Assembly (NCBI RefSeq): GCF_023015865.1
Contig: NZ_JALKBC010000005.1
Coordinates: 62,001-126,000 of the forward strand
DNA from: Arenibacter sp. F26102
GTDB lineage: Bacteria > Bacteroidota > Bacteroidia > Flavobacteriales > Flavobacteriaceae
Reading direction: 5' to 3'
DNA: 64,000 nt
Shown here: piece by piece, positions 8,237-17,229 of the stretch
Numbering within the stretch: position 1 is the stretch's first letter
How the letters are laid out: the number at the start of each line of letters is the position of its first letter
Translations under genes and position numbers: made by a program
Notes under the pieces: model-generated
What the model was told of the DNA's origin: nothing
The model's database searches: none
The model's input: only the letters and a program-made list of their open reading frames with translations

Positions 8237-9169
8237 AATTTTTTGGGGTTAGTGATATTTATTAATGCATTTTTTGATTTAGAATTGGACAAAATCTATT
8301 CTAGTTTGTACACTGTGCTTATTTATAGGATAATGGCCATGATTCAACCAAACTACCGAATCATAGTTGACCTTGGTCATTGTACAAAAATTGCTACTAC
8401 AACATAAAAGGGGATTAACCCAAATGATTCATAATAGGGTTTTGGTACAGACATACTTTAAATTCTATGCTCAGCACTGCCCATATGCATTTCTGAAGAG
8501 TAATTCACCTATAAAAAATGTAGGGTAATTATTTTTAGTTGAAGTAAAGTGTTGTGGAATAGGACTTAGAGGGGCTAAGTTTTCCTTTGCATTAATGCAA
8601 GCAAATTGCCTTTGCATTCTTGTTAGGTTAATATAAGAATTCATGGTTTGGGGATTTGGGATTATACTAATTACAACTTCTCTTTTGGTTTTATTTTTTA
8701 ATTAATATTTTACATTGCATTAACCTGCTTTTTAAGAGTGTAGGTCTTCTTAAATATTATGTGTTAACTGCAATTTTTTGATTTCAAAACTTAAAATTAT
8801 GTTAATAAAAGTTAAATATAGAAATTATTTTCAACAAACCTACATTAAAACGATGTATTTTCCTACAAAATAAAATTGAAAGGCTTATTATGAATTATTA
8901 ATAAAAAAATGTCTTTTTTACTGATATATTCTGATTGGATATTTAAGGCATTGAATCCTAGTCAACTAAATTGTATTTTACTATTTGGGAAAAATAATTA
9001 TCTTGAAATTTTTGCTTTGAACAGGCGAAATTGGAATGGAGGAAACAGTTTAAGGTGATTAAAATGAAATATTGGGGTAGTGGTGTTCGCTTATTTTTAC
9101 TTTGATTATAATCTCTGGTAGGTGTTCATAGGGACTGTCTGTTTCATTGCATACAGAAAAGGATAAATA
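8237..9169 (-). other. 933-base region without a recognisable gene
   Basis: Between the regulator start (8236) and the PorP-SPOR stop (9170) no convincing coding region is seen on either strand. The best short ORF (57 codons, minus, 8471-8644) has no recognisable similarity. The stretch is strongly AT-rich, must contain the promoter of the regulator, and holds the TTGCATTAATGCAA palindrome and repeat described separately. A small RNA or an unrecognised small gene cannot be excluded. Confidence 0.6.
8584..8618. repeat. Perfect palindrome plus direct repeat, operator-like
   Basis: TTGCATTAATGCAA at 8587-8600 is a perfect 14-base palindrome. The ten-base string CCTTTGCATT occurs at 8584-8593 and again at 8609-8618, 25 bases apart. 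This is the kind of arrangement bound by a dimeric regulator, about 350 bases upstream of the NarL-type regulator gene. Confidence 0.5.
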
Positions 9170-11113
9170 TTATTCGAAACGGTCATTGAGTTGATCCTCG
9201 TCTTCGTACAAGTTCTCGGCGGTAACGGGGTTGTTATAAACCTGCATGATCCATTTATCTTTTTGATACTTTCCGTCCAAATCAGAGGTGTAGGCCATTT
9301 CGGCGTCGTTTTTCTTATTAAAATCAGCTAAATATACATAGTACAGCCCATTTTCCTTATTAAAAAATTGCTTGGCGTTAACGCCTTGCCTGTTTAGATC
9401 GTTTATAAAGGAATCTACGTTTTCTCTATTCTTATAAACATTGGCTATCAAATAATAACCAGATTTTACGCCAGCTACATCGGACTGTTTTTCCAACCTA
9501 ATAGGTAATTTTGCATATTTTTTGTGTTCGGCATTATTTATACGGTAGATTGTTTTTTCTTGAATATCGGTCACAGCTGTTTCGTATTGTGCATTGTTTG
9601 ATTTCTGAAGATCGGATTTCATATTGTGCTTTATTTCATCCTTTATAATGTGTACAAGCATATCGAACCTTTTTTCGATCTCCCTTTTGTTTGCGGTCTC
9701 CAAGGAGTCCTGTCTTAGGATCAATCCATCCAAAATTAATCGATTTTCATAGGCAAGGGTATTTTGGCATCCATCACTTGTTTCAGTCAAACCGGTATTG
9801 GCAGTGGTGCCAGTAGTACCTGTGTTAACTGTGAGGTTGATAACATGGTCATTGGCGGTTTTACTTTTGACCAGTTCTTTTAATAGAAGATGATTTTCAT
9901 ACGCCAGTGAATTTTGACAATCACAATCATTATTTTCATCTGATAACCTAAGCATCTGAGCTCCAGAACCTTTTTTTTGAGGTAAATCATTGGATGCCAA
10001 TTGGTTCTTAAAAGGCACGTTTGATTGTGGCGTTTCGCTTTTTTTTAATTTAGCGTTTAACTTGGCAATTTGTCCCTCATATCTCTTGTTTTGAACCTCA
10101 ATTTTGTCATACTTGGGTTTTGAGGGCTTTTTGGAACGGGATTTTGCAATGTAATTCCTAGGAGGGGAGGTGTTGTTTTTAAAGGTATAGGCTAGGGTTA
10201 TTTCATGATTCCAGCCAAGGCTGGCCCCATATTCCAAAAACTTTTTTTCAAATACATACCCTATAGATATCTTTTTGCCAAGATTGAACCCAAGACCTGC
10301 GGATAATCCATATCTGTTGTCCAAGGTGGTCTGTAACCAACCATATTCCGGCAGATCTACCATTAGGGAGCCCATGAAGGAAAAATTGGCTTCCTCCTTG
10401 CTATGCAATTGTACGAGAGGCATAATTCTAGCTTCGGAAAACAACCCTCGGCGAGCGTTTACTATATAGGTATATTGGAGTGATGCTTTTAAGGTTTTTT
10501 CACTAAATTCTGTGATTATGCTATTTGTTGTTTGATTATAACTGAGAAGATTCTCCGCATACAAGCCAAAATCAATTTGACCTAGTGAAAGGGCTATCCC
10601 TGGTTGAACGGACAACTTAGTTTCTTTTCTGGCATCCAATATTTTAGGGTCATTCTCTAATGCAATTACCCTATTCTTATCTATTCCCTGGTTTATGTAG
10701 GTAATATTTACTCCAAAAGTCAAAGAATTTTTCCGACTTAACCTTGCTGAGTTGGCATAGTTGGCATTGAGACCAAATTCTTGCATAACACCGTCCAAAT
10801 GGGTATATACTCCGAGGCCAACTGCGGCATTTTCACTGATTTTGTTACTGAACCCTAAAAAGTAATTCTGGTTGTTATCCGCAAAGGTGGCATATTGGTT
10901 CCTGTGTAGAATATTTAGGTAAGATTTATTTTCCCTTACCATTGAGAAGGCAGGATGAATCAGGAATCTATTGAATACCAATTGATTGTGATAGGATGTG
11001 GTAGAACTAAAGTCCGAATTAATTTCTTGACAATAAAGAGTGGTTTCGCACAGCAGAATGCAAACAAATATAAGGAAGTATACCTTGTTAAATATGGCAA
11101 CTCTGCGGTTCAT
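9170..11113 (-). CDS. PorP/SprF-family outer membrane protein fused to a C-terminal SPOR domain
   Basis: Residues 1-29 form a signal peptide (FLIFVCILLCETTLYCQ). Residues 30-312 match the PorP/SprF family, beginning with the typical FNRFLIHPAFS block near 48-57 and ending in alternating beta strands, as in proteins that anchor or assist type IX secretion and gliding machinery. A basic linker follows (315-390), then two copies of a Cys-containing element, CQNSLAYENHLLLKEL at 399-414 and CQNTLAYENRLILDGL at 449-464, a helical section, and a SPOR domain at about 549-625. Such proteins are usually encoded beside a PD40 partner, as here. The total of 647 residues is about twice a plain PorP/SprF. 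An envelope role is likely; the client is unknown. Confidence 0.82.
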   Translation of the reverse strand: MNRRVAIFNKVYFLIFVCILLCETTLYCQEINSDFSSTTSYHNQLVFNRFLIHPAFSMVRENKSYLNILHRNQYATFADNNQNYFLGFSNKISENAAVGLGVYTHLDGVMQEFGLNANYANSARLSRKNSLTFGVNITYINQGIDKNRVIALENDPKILDARKETKLSVQPGIALSLGQIDFGLYAENLLSYNQTTNSIITEFSEKTLKASLQYTYIVNARRGLFSEARIMPLVQLHSKEEANFSFMGSLMVDLPEYGWLQTTLDNRYGLSAGLGFNLGKKISIGYVFEKKFLEYGASLGWNHEITLAYTFKNNTSPPRNYIAKSRSKKPSKPKYDKIEVQNKRYEGQIAKLNAKLKKSETPQSNVPFKNQLASNDLPQKKGSGAQMLRLSDENNDCDCQNSLAYENHLLLKELVKSKTANDHVINLTVNTGTTGTTANTGLTETSDGCQNTLAYENRLILDGLILRQDSLETANKREIEKRFDMLVHIIKDEIKHNMKSDLQKSNNAQYETAVTDIQEKTIYRINNAEHKKYAKLPIRLEKQSDVAGVKSGYYLIANVYKNRENVDSFINDLNRQGVNAKQFFNKENGLYYVYLADFNKKNDAEMAYTSDLDGKYQKDKWIMQVYNNPVTAENLYEDEDQLNDRFE

Positions 11114-11372
11114 CCAAGGGGGGAGATTTATGTTATTCCGATCATAATGTGTTCCTTATAATCATATATGGGTGTCTCTCGGTTAGCTTGGATCCTTCAT
11201 CTTAAGTTGACCACGAACCTGGTCGGGGCTTCAGAAAAGTGTACTAGAATTAGTCCAAAAATTACTGAGGACCAAATTACCACTTTGTAAGTAAATTCCT
11301 ACTGTTAGTTTATCATAGTTTTATTCTGCCAAAGGTTGTCGAATTAATTTAATGTATATAAATATCATGGCT

Positions 11373-12647
11373 TTATTCCTCAAAAACAGTATTTGAATAA
11401 TTAATTTGCGAATTGTCATTGATCGATTCCAAAATATTGAATTGTTTTTTATCCAATAACCTTTCTCTTTTTTCCTTGGAATAGGTAAATGCTACCCGTT
11501 GAGGATTGCTTTTACTTTCACCTCTATTGGACATTACGTACCCCATTCCGTTTTTTCCTGTTAGCATAATTGAAAAGTCATCTTCAATACTATTGATGTC
11601 CGTTCCTAGATTAACTGAGGTACCTACCTTTTTATGATCAACCTGCACCATGTATACATCAAGTCCTCCTAGGCCTTGTCGGCCTTCGGACGCAAAAACT
11701 AGGGAAGAACCCCCTATTATCTTTGGATATAGGTCATTGTCGTCCGTATTTACTTTTTGACCTAGATTTTTAGACAAACCAAAAGAGCCGTCTCTTTGAA
11801 TGTCCGCTACGTAAATGTCATACTTGCCAAAGGTGCCTGGCATATTGGAGGCAAAGAATAGTCTTTTTCCATCTGGCGAAACAGTAGGGTGAATGGTAGA
11901 GTAATGTTTGGGTGCCAAAGCAACTTCCTTTATGTTTTGCCATTTCCCATTTACCTTATTGACCTTGTATATTCTATGTACCAATTCCTTTTTTGAAAGG
12001 ACCCCATATAGTGGTTTTGTATAGACGGCCTTACTGAAATAGGCAGTACGCCCATCCTCAGTGACTGCTATTGGAGCATTATAAGCAAATTTAAACTTTT
12101 CCTTATCCTCAATATTGGATGCCAACTCATTTTCCAGGCCTAAATCTTTTAATGTCAGTTCTTGGGACACTACTGATTCTTGGCTCTGTTGAAAATTGAA
12201 ATCCCGATATTTGCTTTCCTTTTCAGGAGCAGTGTTACTTTCAACAGTGTTCTTGTTTATTTGATAGTCTTCTTTAATGTGGGCAAGCCAGTCCTTATCC
12301 TTGGAAGTGTTTTCCGGGACCGTAGATCTTATCTTTTTAAGCGCGAAGAGGTATCTTTCATAATAACTTGCGTTTACGGTGGTACTGGGGTTTGTATCAA
12401 TTAATTTTTTGTACCAAAATATGGCTTCCTGGTAATTTTCGACCAAAAAGTTAGCATTGCCTAAGTCTTCACATATTTCGTTTTCCTTATACCCCAATTT
12501 TATAAGTTGTTGATACTTGTCAGCTCTTTTGCTGTTTTCGTAACTATTGGGGTCCCCGTAGGTCTTAGCTTCTTGGGCAGACAACGAACAGAAGAATAAC
12601 GTAATAATGCAGCCAATTATTCCTCGGAAATTAATGGATTGGTTCAT
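11373..12647 (-). CDS. TPR plus PD40 beta-propeller protein, partner of the PorP-SPOR protein
   Basis: The 424-residue protein has a signal peptide (ends near LSAQ, residue 24), TPR-like helices around 35-110 (KYQQLIKLGYKENEICEDLG, then YQEAIFWYKKLIDTNPST), and a PD40/WD40-like propeller around 190-390 with PTVSPDGKRLFFASNMPGTFG and the YDIYVADI blade pattern. PorE-type proteins have the same parts plus a C-terminal OmpA domain, which is missing here. The gene lies upstream of the PorP-SPOR gene on the same strand, with 259 bases between them. In T9SS systems PorE and PorP form an envelope complex with peptidoglycan contact; in this pair the SPOR domain may replace the OmpA domain. That is inference. 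Confidence 0.8.
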   Translation of the reverse strand: MNQSINFRGIIGCIITLFFCSLSAQEAKTYGDPNSYENSKRADKYQQLIKLGYKENEICEDLGNANFLVENYQEAIFWYKKLIDTNPSTTVNASYYERYLFALKKIRSTVPENTSKDKDWLAHIKEDYQINKNTVESNTAPEKESKYRDFNFQQSQESVVSQELTLKDLGLENELASNIEDKEKFKFAYNAPIAVTEDGRTAYFSKAVYTKPLYGVLSKKELVHRIYKVNKVNGKWQNIKEVALAPKHYSTIHPTVSPDGKRLFFASNMPGTFGKYDIYVADIQRDGSFGLSKNLGQKVNTDDNDLYPKIIGGSSLVFASEGRQGLGGLDVYMVQVDHKKVGTSVNLGTDINSIEDDFSIMLTGKNGMGYVMSNRGESKSNPQRVAFTYSKEKRERLLDKKQFNILESINDNSQINYSNTVFEE

Positions 12648-12812
12648 ATTATTAGATATTGGGGTGTTAAACTAAACAAAGGTCTAGAAATTTGTAGGAA
12701 TAGTAATTAGTAATATTTCATAGGTTTTGAATTATTTTGAGTTTGTTTCGCGCTGAACATGAATTGGGATGATTAAGTATCAGGTACTTAATGATTTTAT
12801 ATGGCAAAAAAA

Positions 12813-12838
12813 ATGGTCCCGATATTAATCGGGACCAT
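12813..12838 (-). terminator. Strong terminator after the heme-binding lipoprotein gene
   Basis: Perfect arms ATGGTCCCGAT and ATCGGGACCAT enclose a 4-base loop. On the minus strand they are followed by eight T (the A-run at 12805-12812). It lies 53 bases after the stop of the gene at 12891. Confidence 0.85.
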
Positions 12839-12890
12839 ATATAAAAACTAATCAACAGTCTGTTAGCAATTACCTGCCTATGTTCAATAA

Positions 12891-15446
12891 TTACTGAAGT
12901 TCGGATTTCCTGGCCTGTGATTTTAAGAAAGAAAACAGGTCAATAATTTCCTGTTCATTCAGCCTATTCAATAGAGAAGGCATCATTGCCGATCTTTTGG
13001 AAACTTCCTTCTTCTTAACATCGGCTTGGACCAACTTTGTAAGTTGTTTTGGGTTTAACGGGTTTTCATTGATGATTATAGTATCAATACTTTCATGTAT
13101 TACTCTTCCCCAATGGCTCTTTTCGTCGTTCATGGTTATTTCAACCGCCTCATATTGGTCAGAAATGGTTTTGTTGGGATCAACAATTGCTTCAGCAATA
13201 TCCTTAGGGGAAAAACGCGTAGTTACCTGTGTTAGATCGGGACCTATACTGGCACCCGTTCCATTAAGGCCGTGGCAAGAACTACAAAGAACCGCTTTGT
13301 ACATATCCTCACCGTTTTTCAAATCCCCATTGTCTCCGGCAGAATTGTAAAGTTTAACTATTTCAGAAGTGGACCAGTTTTTACCAGGTCCTTTAGGGTG
13401 TGGAAGGTCGGCCAAATCCGTACTGTTCAACTGAATTAATTCTTCACCGGATAAAGCCAATAGATTATCCTTTTCGGCCTGTGGTACATGCACCAAGGCA
13501 TTTTCCCTTATTTTTAATAAGAACTTGGAGTAACTTTCACCTCCGTTGGCAGCGAATAGTCTGGAATAATAAGTGAAATATTTTTCCCTTAACGCTTTGG
13601 TCCAGCCATTGGGTGCATAACTTAACGCTTTTACATAATGTATTAGCTCTGCAGGAGGTGTATTAGATTTCATGCGCTCTATGGTTCCTCCATATTGCTC
13701 GCTACGCCCCGTTACATCTTTTTCTATTATGGTCGTTATTTTTTTGGTCTGGGCCAAAGTGTCCAATAACTTCATTGTTTTTGGTACTACCATTGGATTT
13801 TCTACATAGGCCAATAACTGAACCAATTCCCGGTTTACCTGATTGCTCGGAGTAGGGTAGTGGGGATCTAATTTTTTGGATATTTCGGATTTGACATTTT
13901 TATTAAAATCACCTCTAGTAAATAATAGGTTGCATGCCCTTATAAAATCTGTTTTTAGATTAGCTGTTAAGTCAGGGAAGGATATGGACATTAATTTATC
14001 CATGGCCTTTTCCTTATTTTCCTGATTTCCTATTCTTGCCAATGCAATAGCACTTTGAATTACCGCTGAAGGATTGCTTTCATCAGCTAACTTTTCTTCA
14101 ATTATTTCTACATCTTGGTATTCCAAGGCTACCCTGGCAGCGTATCTAATTCGCCTGTCCTCGTCTTGTAAGGAAGACCAAATAAGATCTAAATCTCCTT
14201 TTACCCCGGACGCAAACGATTCCAGTTTTCTTCTAAGTTTTTGTTCTTCCGTAATTGCCTTGTCCACCATCTCTTTGCCCTTATCCTCTCCATTGTAGAA
14301 AACGCGATACATTCCGGATTCCAATCTTCTGCCACCGGTAAGGAAATACATAGCGCCGTCATCCCCGGCAACTCCGTCGGTCAAAGGTAATGAGGCTCCG
14401 GATAAAAACTCCTCCTTGTTGCCCTTATAAGTAGCACCATCCGGGGTCATAGAAATATAATACATGGTACCAAAACTCCAATCGAATACAAAAAGTCCGT
14501 TTTTATAATACTCAGGAAAGTCTAAAGTGTTTCCAGCTAAGACTCCTGTAGGTGAGCCCTGTCCTATGTCTACGATACCTGGTACATTATCAGGGTAATA
14601 GGCGGGCCATTTACCAGATCCAGTTCTCCAACCAAATTCGGAACCATTGGTTATATGGCAAACTCTAATGGGCCTGTACCAAGGGGACCCCATGTCCCAT
14701 TCCATATCCGAATCAAAAGTGAATAGTTCCCCGTCCGTATTAAAGGCCAGATCATAGGCATTTCTAAAGCCAGTTGCAATAACGGTTAATTCCTTACCAT
14801 CTTTATCGGTTCTTGCAACCCAACCTCCAGGAGCAATCACGTCATTGGCGTGACCTCTGGGGTCCTTAATGGCATCAAAAAGTTGGTCCTCTTCCCATAG
14901 AGGTTTCTGAATGGAATTATAGGTTTTTGGTAAGAGGGTATGGTTTCCTCCGGACATGTAAATATATCCATCTGGACCCAAAATGATTCCGTGGGGACCA
15001 TGCTCGCCTCGACCCACAAATTGATACAAAAAGTCTACCTTGTCCAAGGTGCCGTCGGCATCCGAGTCCGTTATTTTATACAAGCCGCTTTCCTCCTGAT
15101 TATCCGAATTGGACATTACATAAAGACTATTGTATGCCCATAAAAGTCCATGTGCATTGCCTATATTCAAGGGAATGGAATCAACCTTAATTTTTTCCTT
15201 CGAACCAATTTCTGGCACCTCAACATAGTATAAAGCTCCATATTGGTCCGAGGTAATAAAGCGCCCCTTATCATCTTTGGTGATGGACACCCAAGACCCT
15301 TGGTCCATATCACTTGGACTGTATAATTTTTCGACTACAAAACCATCTTTGACCAAGATATTCGGGTCTGATTCAATGGGAGTCGGGGACTTACAGCCCA
15401 TAATCACAAGAGAACATACCAAGAAGGATGTACAAATTTTACTCAT
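12891..15446 (-). CDS. Lipoprotein with sorbosone-dehydrogenase-like propeller, HEAT repeats and C-terminal cytochrome c
   Basis: The chosen start gives MSKICTSFLVCSLVIMGC, a lipoprotein signal with the lipid Cys at residue 18; an ATG nine codons earlier (15473) is also possible. The mature part begins with a propeller related to soluble glucose/sorbosone dehydrogenases (about 35-385; GEHGPHGIILGPDGYIYMSG is typical), then helical HEAT-like repeats (about 400-690), then a cytochrome c domain with CSSCHG and a downstream Met in RSAMMP as likely sixth ligand. This order is that of the PVC-type heme-binding/membrane-bound dehydrogenase proteins. It should be an envelope oxidoreductase for a sugar or polyol, with electrons passed to a heme; substrate unknown. 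Confidence 0.85.
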   Translation of the reverse strand: MSKICTSFLVCSLVIMGCKSPTPIESDPNILVKDGFVVEKLYSPSDMDQGSWVSITKDDKGRFITSDQYGALYYVEVPEIGSKEKIKVDSIPLNIGNAHGLLWAYNSLYVMSNSDNQEESGLYKITDSDADGTLDKVDFLYQFVGRGEHGPHGIILGPDGYIYMSGGNHTLLPKTYNSIQKPLWEEDQLFDAIKDPRGHANDVIAPGGWVARTDKDGKELTVIATGFRNAYDLAFNTDGELFTFDSDMEWDMGSPWYRPIRVCHITNGSEFGWRTGSGKWPAYYPDNVPGIVDIGQGSPTGVLAGNTLDFPEYYKNGLFVFDWSFGTMYYISMTPDGATYKGNKEEFLSGASLPLTDGVAGDDGAMYFLTGGRRLESGMYRVFYNGEDKGKEMVDKAITEEQKLRRKLESFASGVKGDLDLIWSSLQDEDRRIRYAARVALEYQDVEIIEEKLADESNPSAVIQSAIALARIGNQENKEKAMDKLMSISFPDLTANLKTDFIRACNLLFTRGDFNKNVKSEISKKLDPHYPTPSNQVNRELVQLLAYVENPMVVPKTMKLLDTLAQTKKITTIIEKDVTGRSEQYGGTIERMKSNTPPAELIHYVKALSYAPNGWTKALREKYFTYYSRLFAANGGESYSKFLLKIRENALVHVPQAEKDNLLALSGEELIQLNSTDLADLPHPKGPGKNWSTSEIVKLYNSAGDNGDLKNGEDMYKAVLCSSCHGLNGTGASIGPDLTQVTTRFSPKDIAEAIVDPNKTISDQYEAVEITMNDEKSHWGRVIHESIDTIIINENPLNPKQLTKLVQADVKKKEVSKRSAMMPSLLNRLNEQEIIDLFSFLKSQARKSELQ

Positions 15447-15694
15447 ACCAAAATTGTTTAAATGTTTAAGCAAATATTTTCTAATTCCAAAAAGAAAGGT
15501 CGTTACCGACTTAGGAATAAAAAGATAATCGCATTGTCTTAAGCATCTAATATAGGTAAAAGTTTAAAACCTGTATTACTTGAAATTTATTTCTATGGCT
15601 TCATCGGAGCATTTTTCTTAAATACCCTGGATTGATCGATATGTAAGGAATTAAAATAGATCAACATACCTTAAAAGTATTGTCAGATGGCCGC

Positions 15695-16069
15695 TTATAG
15701 CCGAATGACGCCCCCTTTAAGTGAATATAGGATAGCAAGAACATCTTTTTTTTCCTCGTCCCCGAATTTATTTACATCCATGGCTTCCAAAATATCATCA
15801 ACAACGGCCAAAAACTCTTGTTCCGAAATATTCATGCCTTTATGGGTAGTAACCATATCCCTTCCCTTATATTCCTGTGGGCCACCCGCACCCGCACAAA
15901 AAAAATGGACCGTATGTTGTTTAATGGCCATCAGTCGTTCCGGTTGATCTTTATAAGGTGTAAATCTTGGACTTACATGTGGATTTTCCATATGTAGATT
16001 TACTACATCATCTACTAGTTTGGTAATACCTTTTAATTCACCTAATCTGTTATAAAGTGTCCGTGCCAT
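15695..16069 (-). CDS. Group I truncated hemoglobin
   Basis: The 124-residue protein is the size of TrHbN. It starts with the usual YNRLGELKGITKLVDDVV, has PRF near residue 34-36, the Phe-containing block VHFFCAGAGGP near 54-63, and the proximal His at H76 in MVTTHKGMNIS. Members bind O2 or NO and often detoxify NO with a reductase partner. It stands alone by orientation and spacing, but neighbours an ECF sigma pair, Cu/Zn SOD and other stress genes. Cytosolic. The family call is firm; the NO role is inferred. Confidence 0.95.
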   Translation of the reverse strand: MARTLYNRLGELKGITKLVDDVVNLHMENPHVSPRFTPYKDQPERLMAIKQHTVHFFCAGAGGPQEYKGRDMVTTHKGMNISEQEFLAVVDDILEAMDVNKFGDEEKKDVLAILYSLKGGVIRL

Positions 16070-16439
16070 AATATTAATCTTTAAAATTTAATTTTCTTTA
16101 ACAAGAATAGACTCTTTTTCGTTAAGTCAATGCTGCAATTCATTCAAATGATTACATTTTTAATTCATTGGTATCTTAATTGATTAATTCTAAGTTGGTA
16201 TTGGGAATGGGACATTGTCGGAAGTGGGGAAATATAATAGCTTGCAATTAATGCAATTGAATAAATTGGATAGGTCTATTGATATAATGTCCTCAGAAAT
16301 TTACAATGCGTGAAGCAAATATATTAAGGGGCCAAATATTCGTCATAAGTACTAATCATGAATGAAATAAAGGTTTGCTATGAGTTAAACTGCCACAAAC
16401 CTTTATTCAATTATAATTGTTCATTGTTTTTTCGACCAT
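16070..16439. other. 370-base intergenic region between anti-sigma factor and hemoglobin genes
   Basis: It contains no recognisable gene. The right part of this region, just upstream of 16069, should hold the hemoglobin promoter, although no exact TAnnTTTG is seen. The left part holds the 12-base inverted repeat at 16366-16407, downstream of the anti-sigma stop. Confidence 0.6.
16366..16407 (-). terminator. Long-loop inverted repeat after the anti-sigma gene
   Basis: AATAAAGGTTTG at 16366-16377 and CAAACCTTTATT at 16396-16407 are perfect complements separated by 18 bases, 32 bases after the anti-sigma stop. There is no T-run after it, so it may be a weak terminator, an mRNA 3'-end stabiliser or a protein site. 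Confidence 0.4.
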
Positions 16440-17228
16440 CTAAGAGGTGGCCACCCCTAGGGTATATAGCTGTTCCAAATTGGGAGCGGCACTACCCCCA
16501 GCTGGTTCCAATGTTATACCAAATGCTTCGGACTCGTTGGGGTTGGCTAGGGCAAATACCTTATTGTCATCTTCCATAAAATCTTCTAACAGTCCCATGC
16601 TGGTTGGTGTCAAAGGATTTAATTTTAAAGACCACACCTGATAAACAAAGCCATCTGGGGGATTGGGTAAACCTTGTGCATCTATAAATACTTTCTTTTC
16701 ATGCTTGTTCCAATAAGCTTTTGCGTAGGAGGTAGGTGAGACCGTTTGCCCTCCCAATGGCACAACGGTAATATTTTTATCACGAATCGTCGTGAGTAAT
16801 TCCTCTGTTTTAGCCAATGAAATTTCCGAATCGGCAATCTGCTGCTCCAAGGTAATATTTTCTAACGAAACCACTTCTATATCCGATATTAGTTGGTTAT
16901 TCTGTTCGTACAACCAAATCAATCCTGCCATGAATATCAAGGATACCGCCCATCCCAAATAGGCTGTCCAACTAACTTTATTCTTTTTTTCATCGGTTAG
17001 GGAGGCGCCTTCCTTGGCTATCCTATTTCGGATATCGCCAAAACCTTTTGTTCCAGGTGAAACTGTTCCGGATAATGATAAAACGGAGGCTTCAATGGCC
17101 TCTATTTCTTTTTTTATCTCGGGGTACTTTTGCGCATTTAGATACACTTCCAAATTTTCTATATCAGAAAGAGTACCTGCAACGTAAAGTTCCAAGATAC
17201 CAGATGCTATGTATTCCTTTGTATCCAT
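16440..17228 (-). CDS. RskA-type membrane anti-sigma factor
   Basis: The 262-residue protein has a short cytosolic part (1-86), one membrane helix (about 87-107), a coiled-coil-like segment (108-150) and an extracytoplasmic RskA domain (about 155-260; FIDAQGLPNPPDGFVYQVW and GITLEPAGGSAAPNLEQL are typical). The cytosolic part lacks the His-x3-Cys-x2-Cys zinc motif of many anti-sigma factors. The start is two bases from the stop codon of the sigma gene, so the two are translated together. It should hold the ECF factor inactive until an envelope signal releases it. Confidence 0.9.
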   Translation of the reverse strand: MDTKEYIASGILELYVAGTLSDIENLEVYLNAQKYPEIKKEIEAIEASVLSLSGTVSPGTKGFGDIRNRIAKEGASLTDEKKNKVSWTAYLGWAVSLIFMAGLIWLYEQNNQLISDIEVVSLENITLEQQIADSEISLAKTEELLTTIRDKNITVVPLGGQTVSPTSYAKAYWNKHEKKVFIDAQGLPNPPDGFVYQVWSLKLNPLTPTSMGLLEDFMEDDNKVFALANPNESEAFGITLEPAGGSAAPNLEQLYTLGVATS

Positions 17229-17229
17229 A

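Noticed and set aside
8471-8644. A 57-codon minus-strand ORF (begins MNSYINLTRM) in the empty region
   Set aside because: No recognisable similarity, no promoter element before it, and 57 codons open by chance is not rare in this region; kept only as a remark.
16358-16579. 73-codon plus-strand ORF (MNEIKVCYELN..) near the anti-sigma stop
   Set aside because: Most of it is antisense to the anti-sigma factor, and its start lies in the inverted repeat; no similarity.
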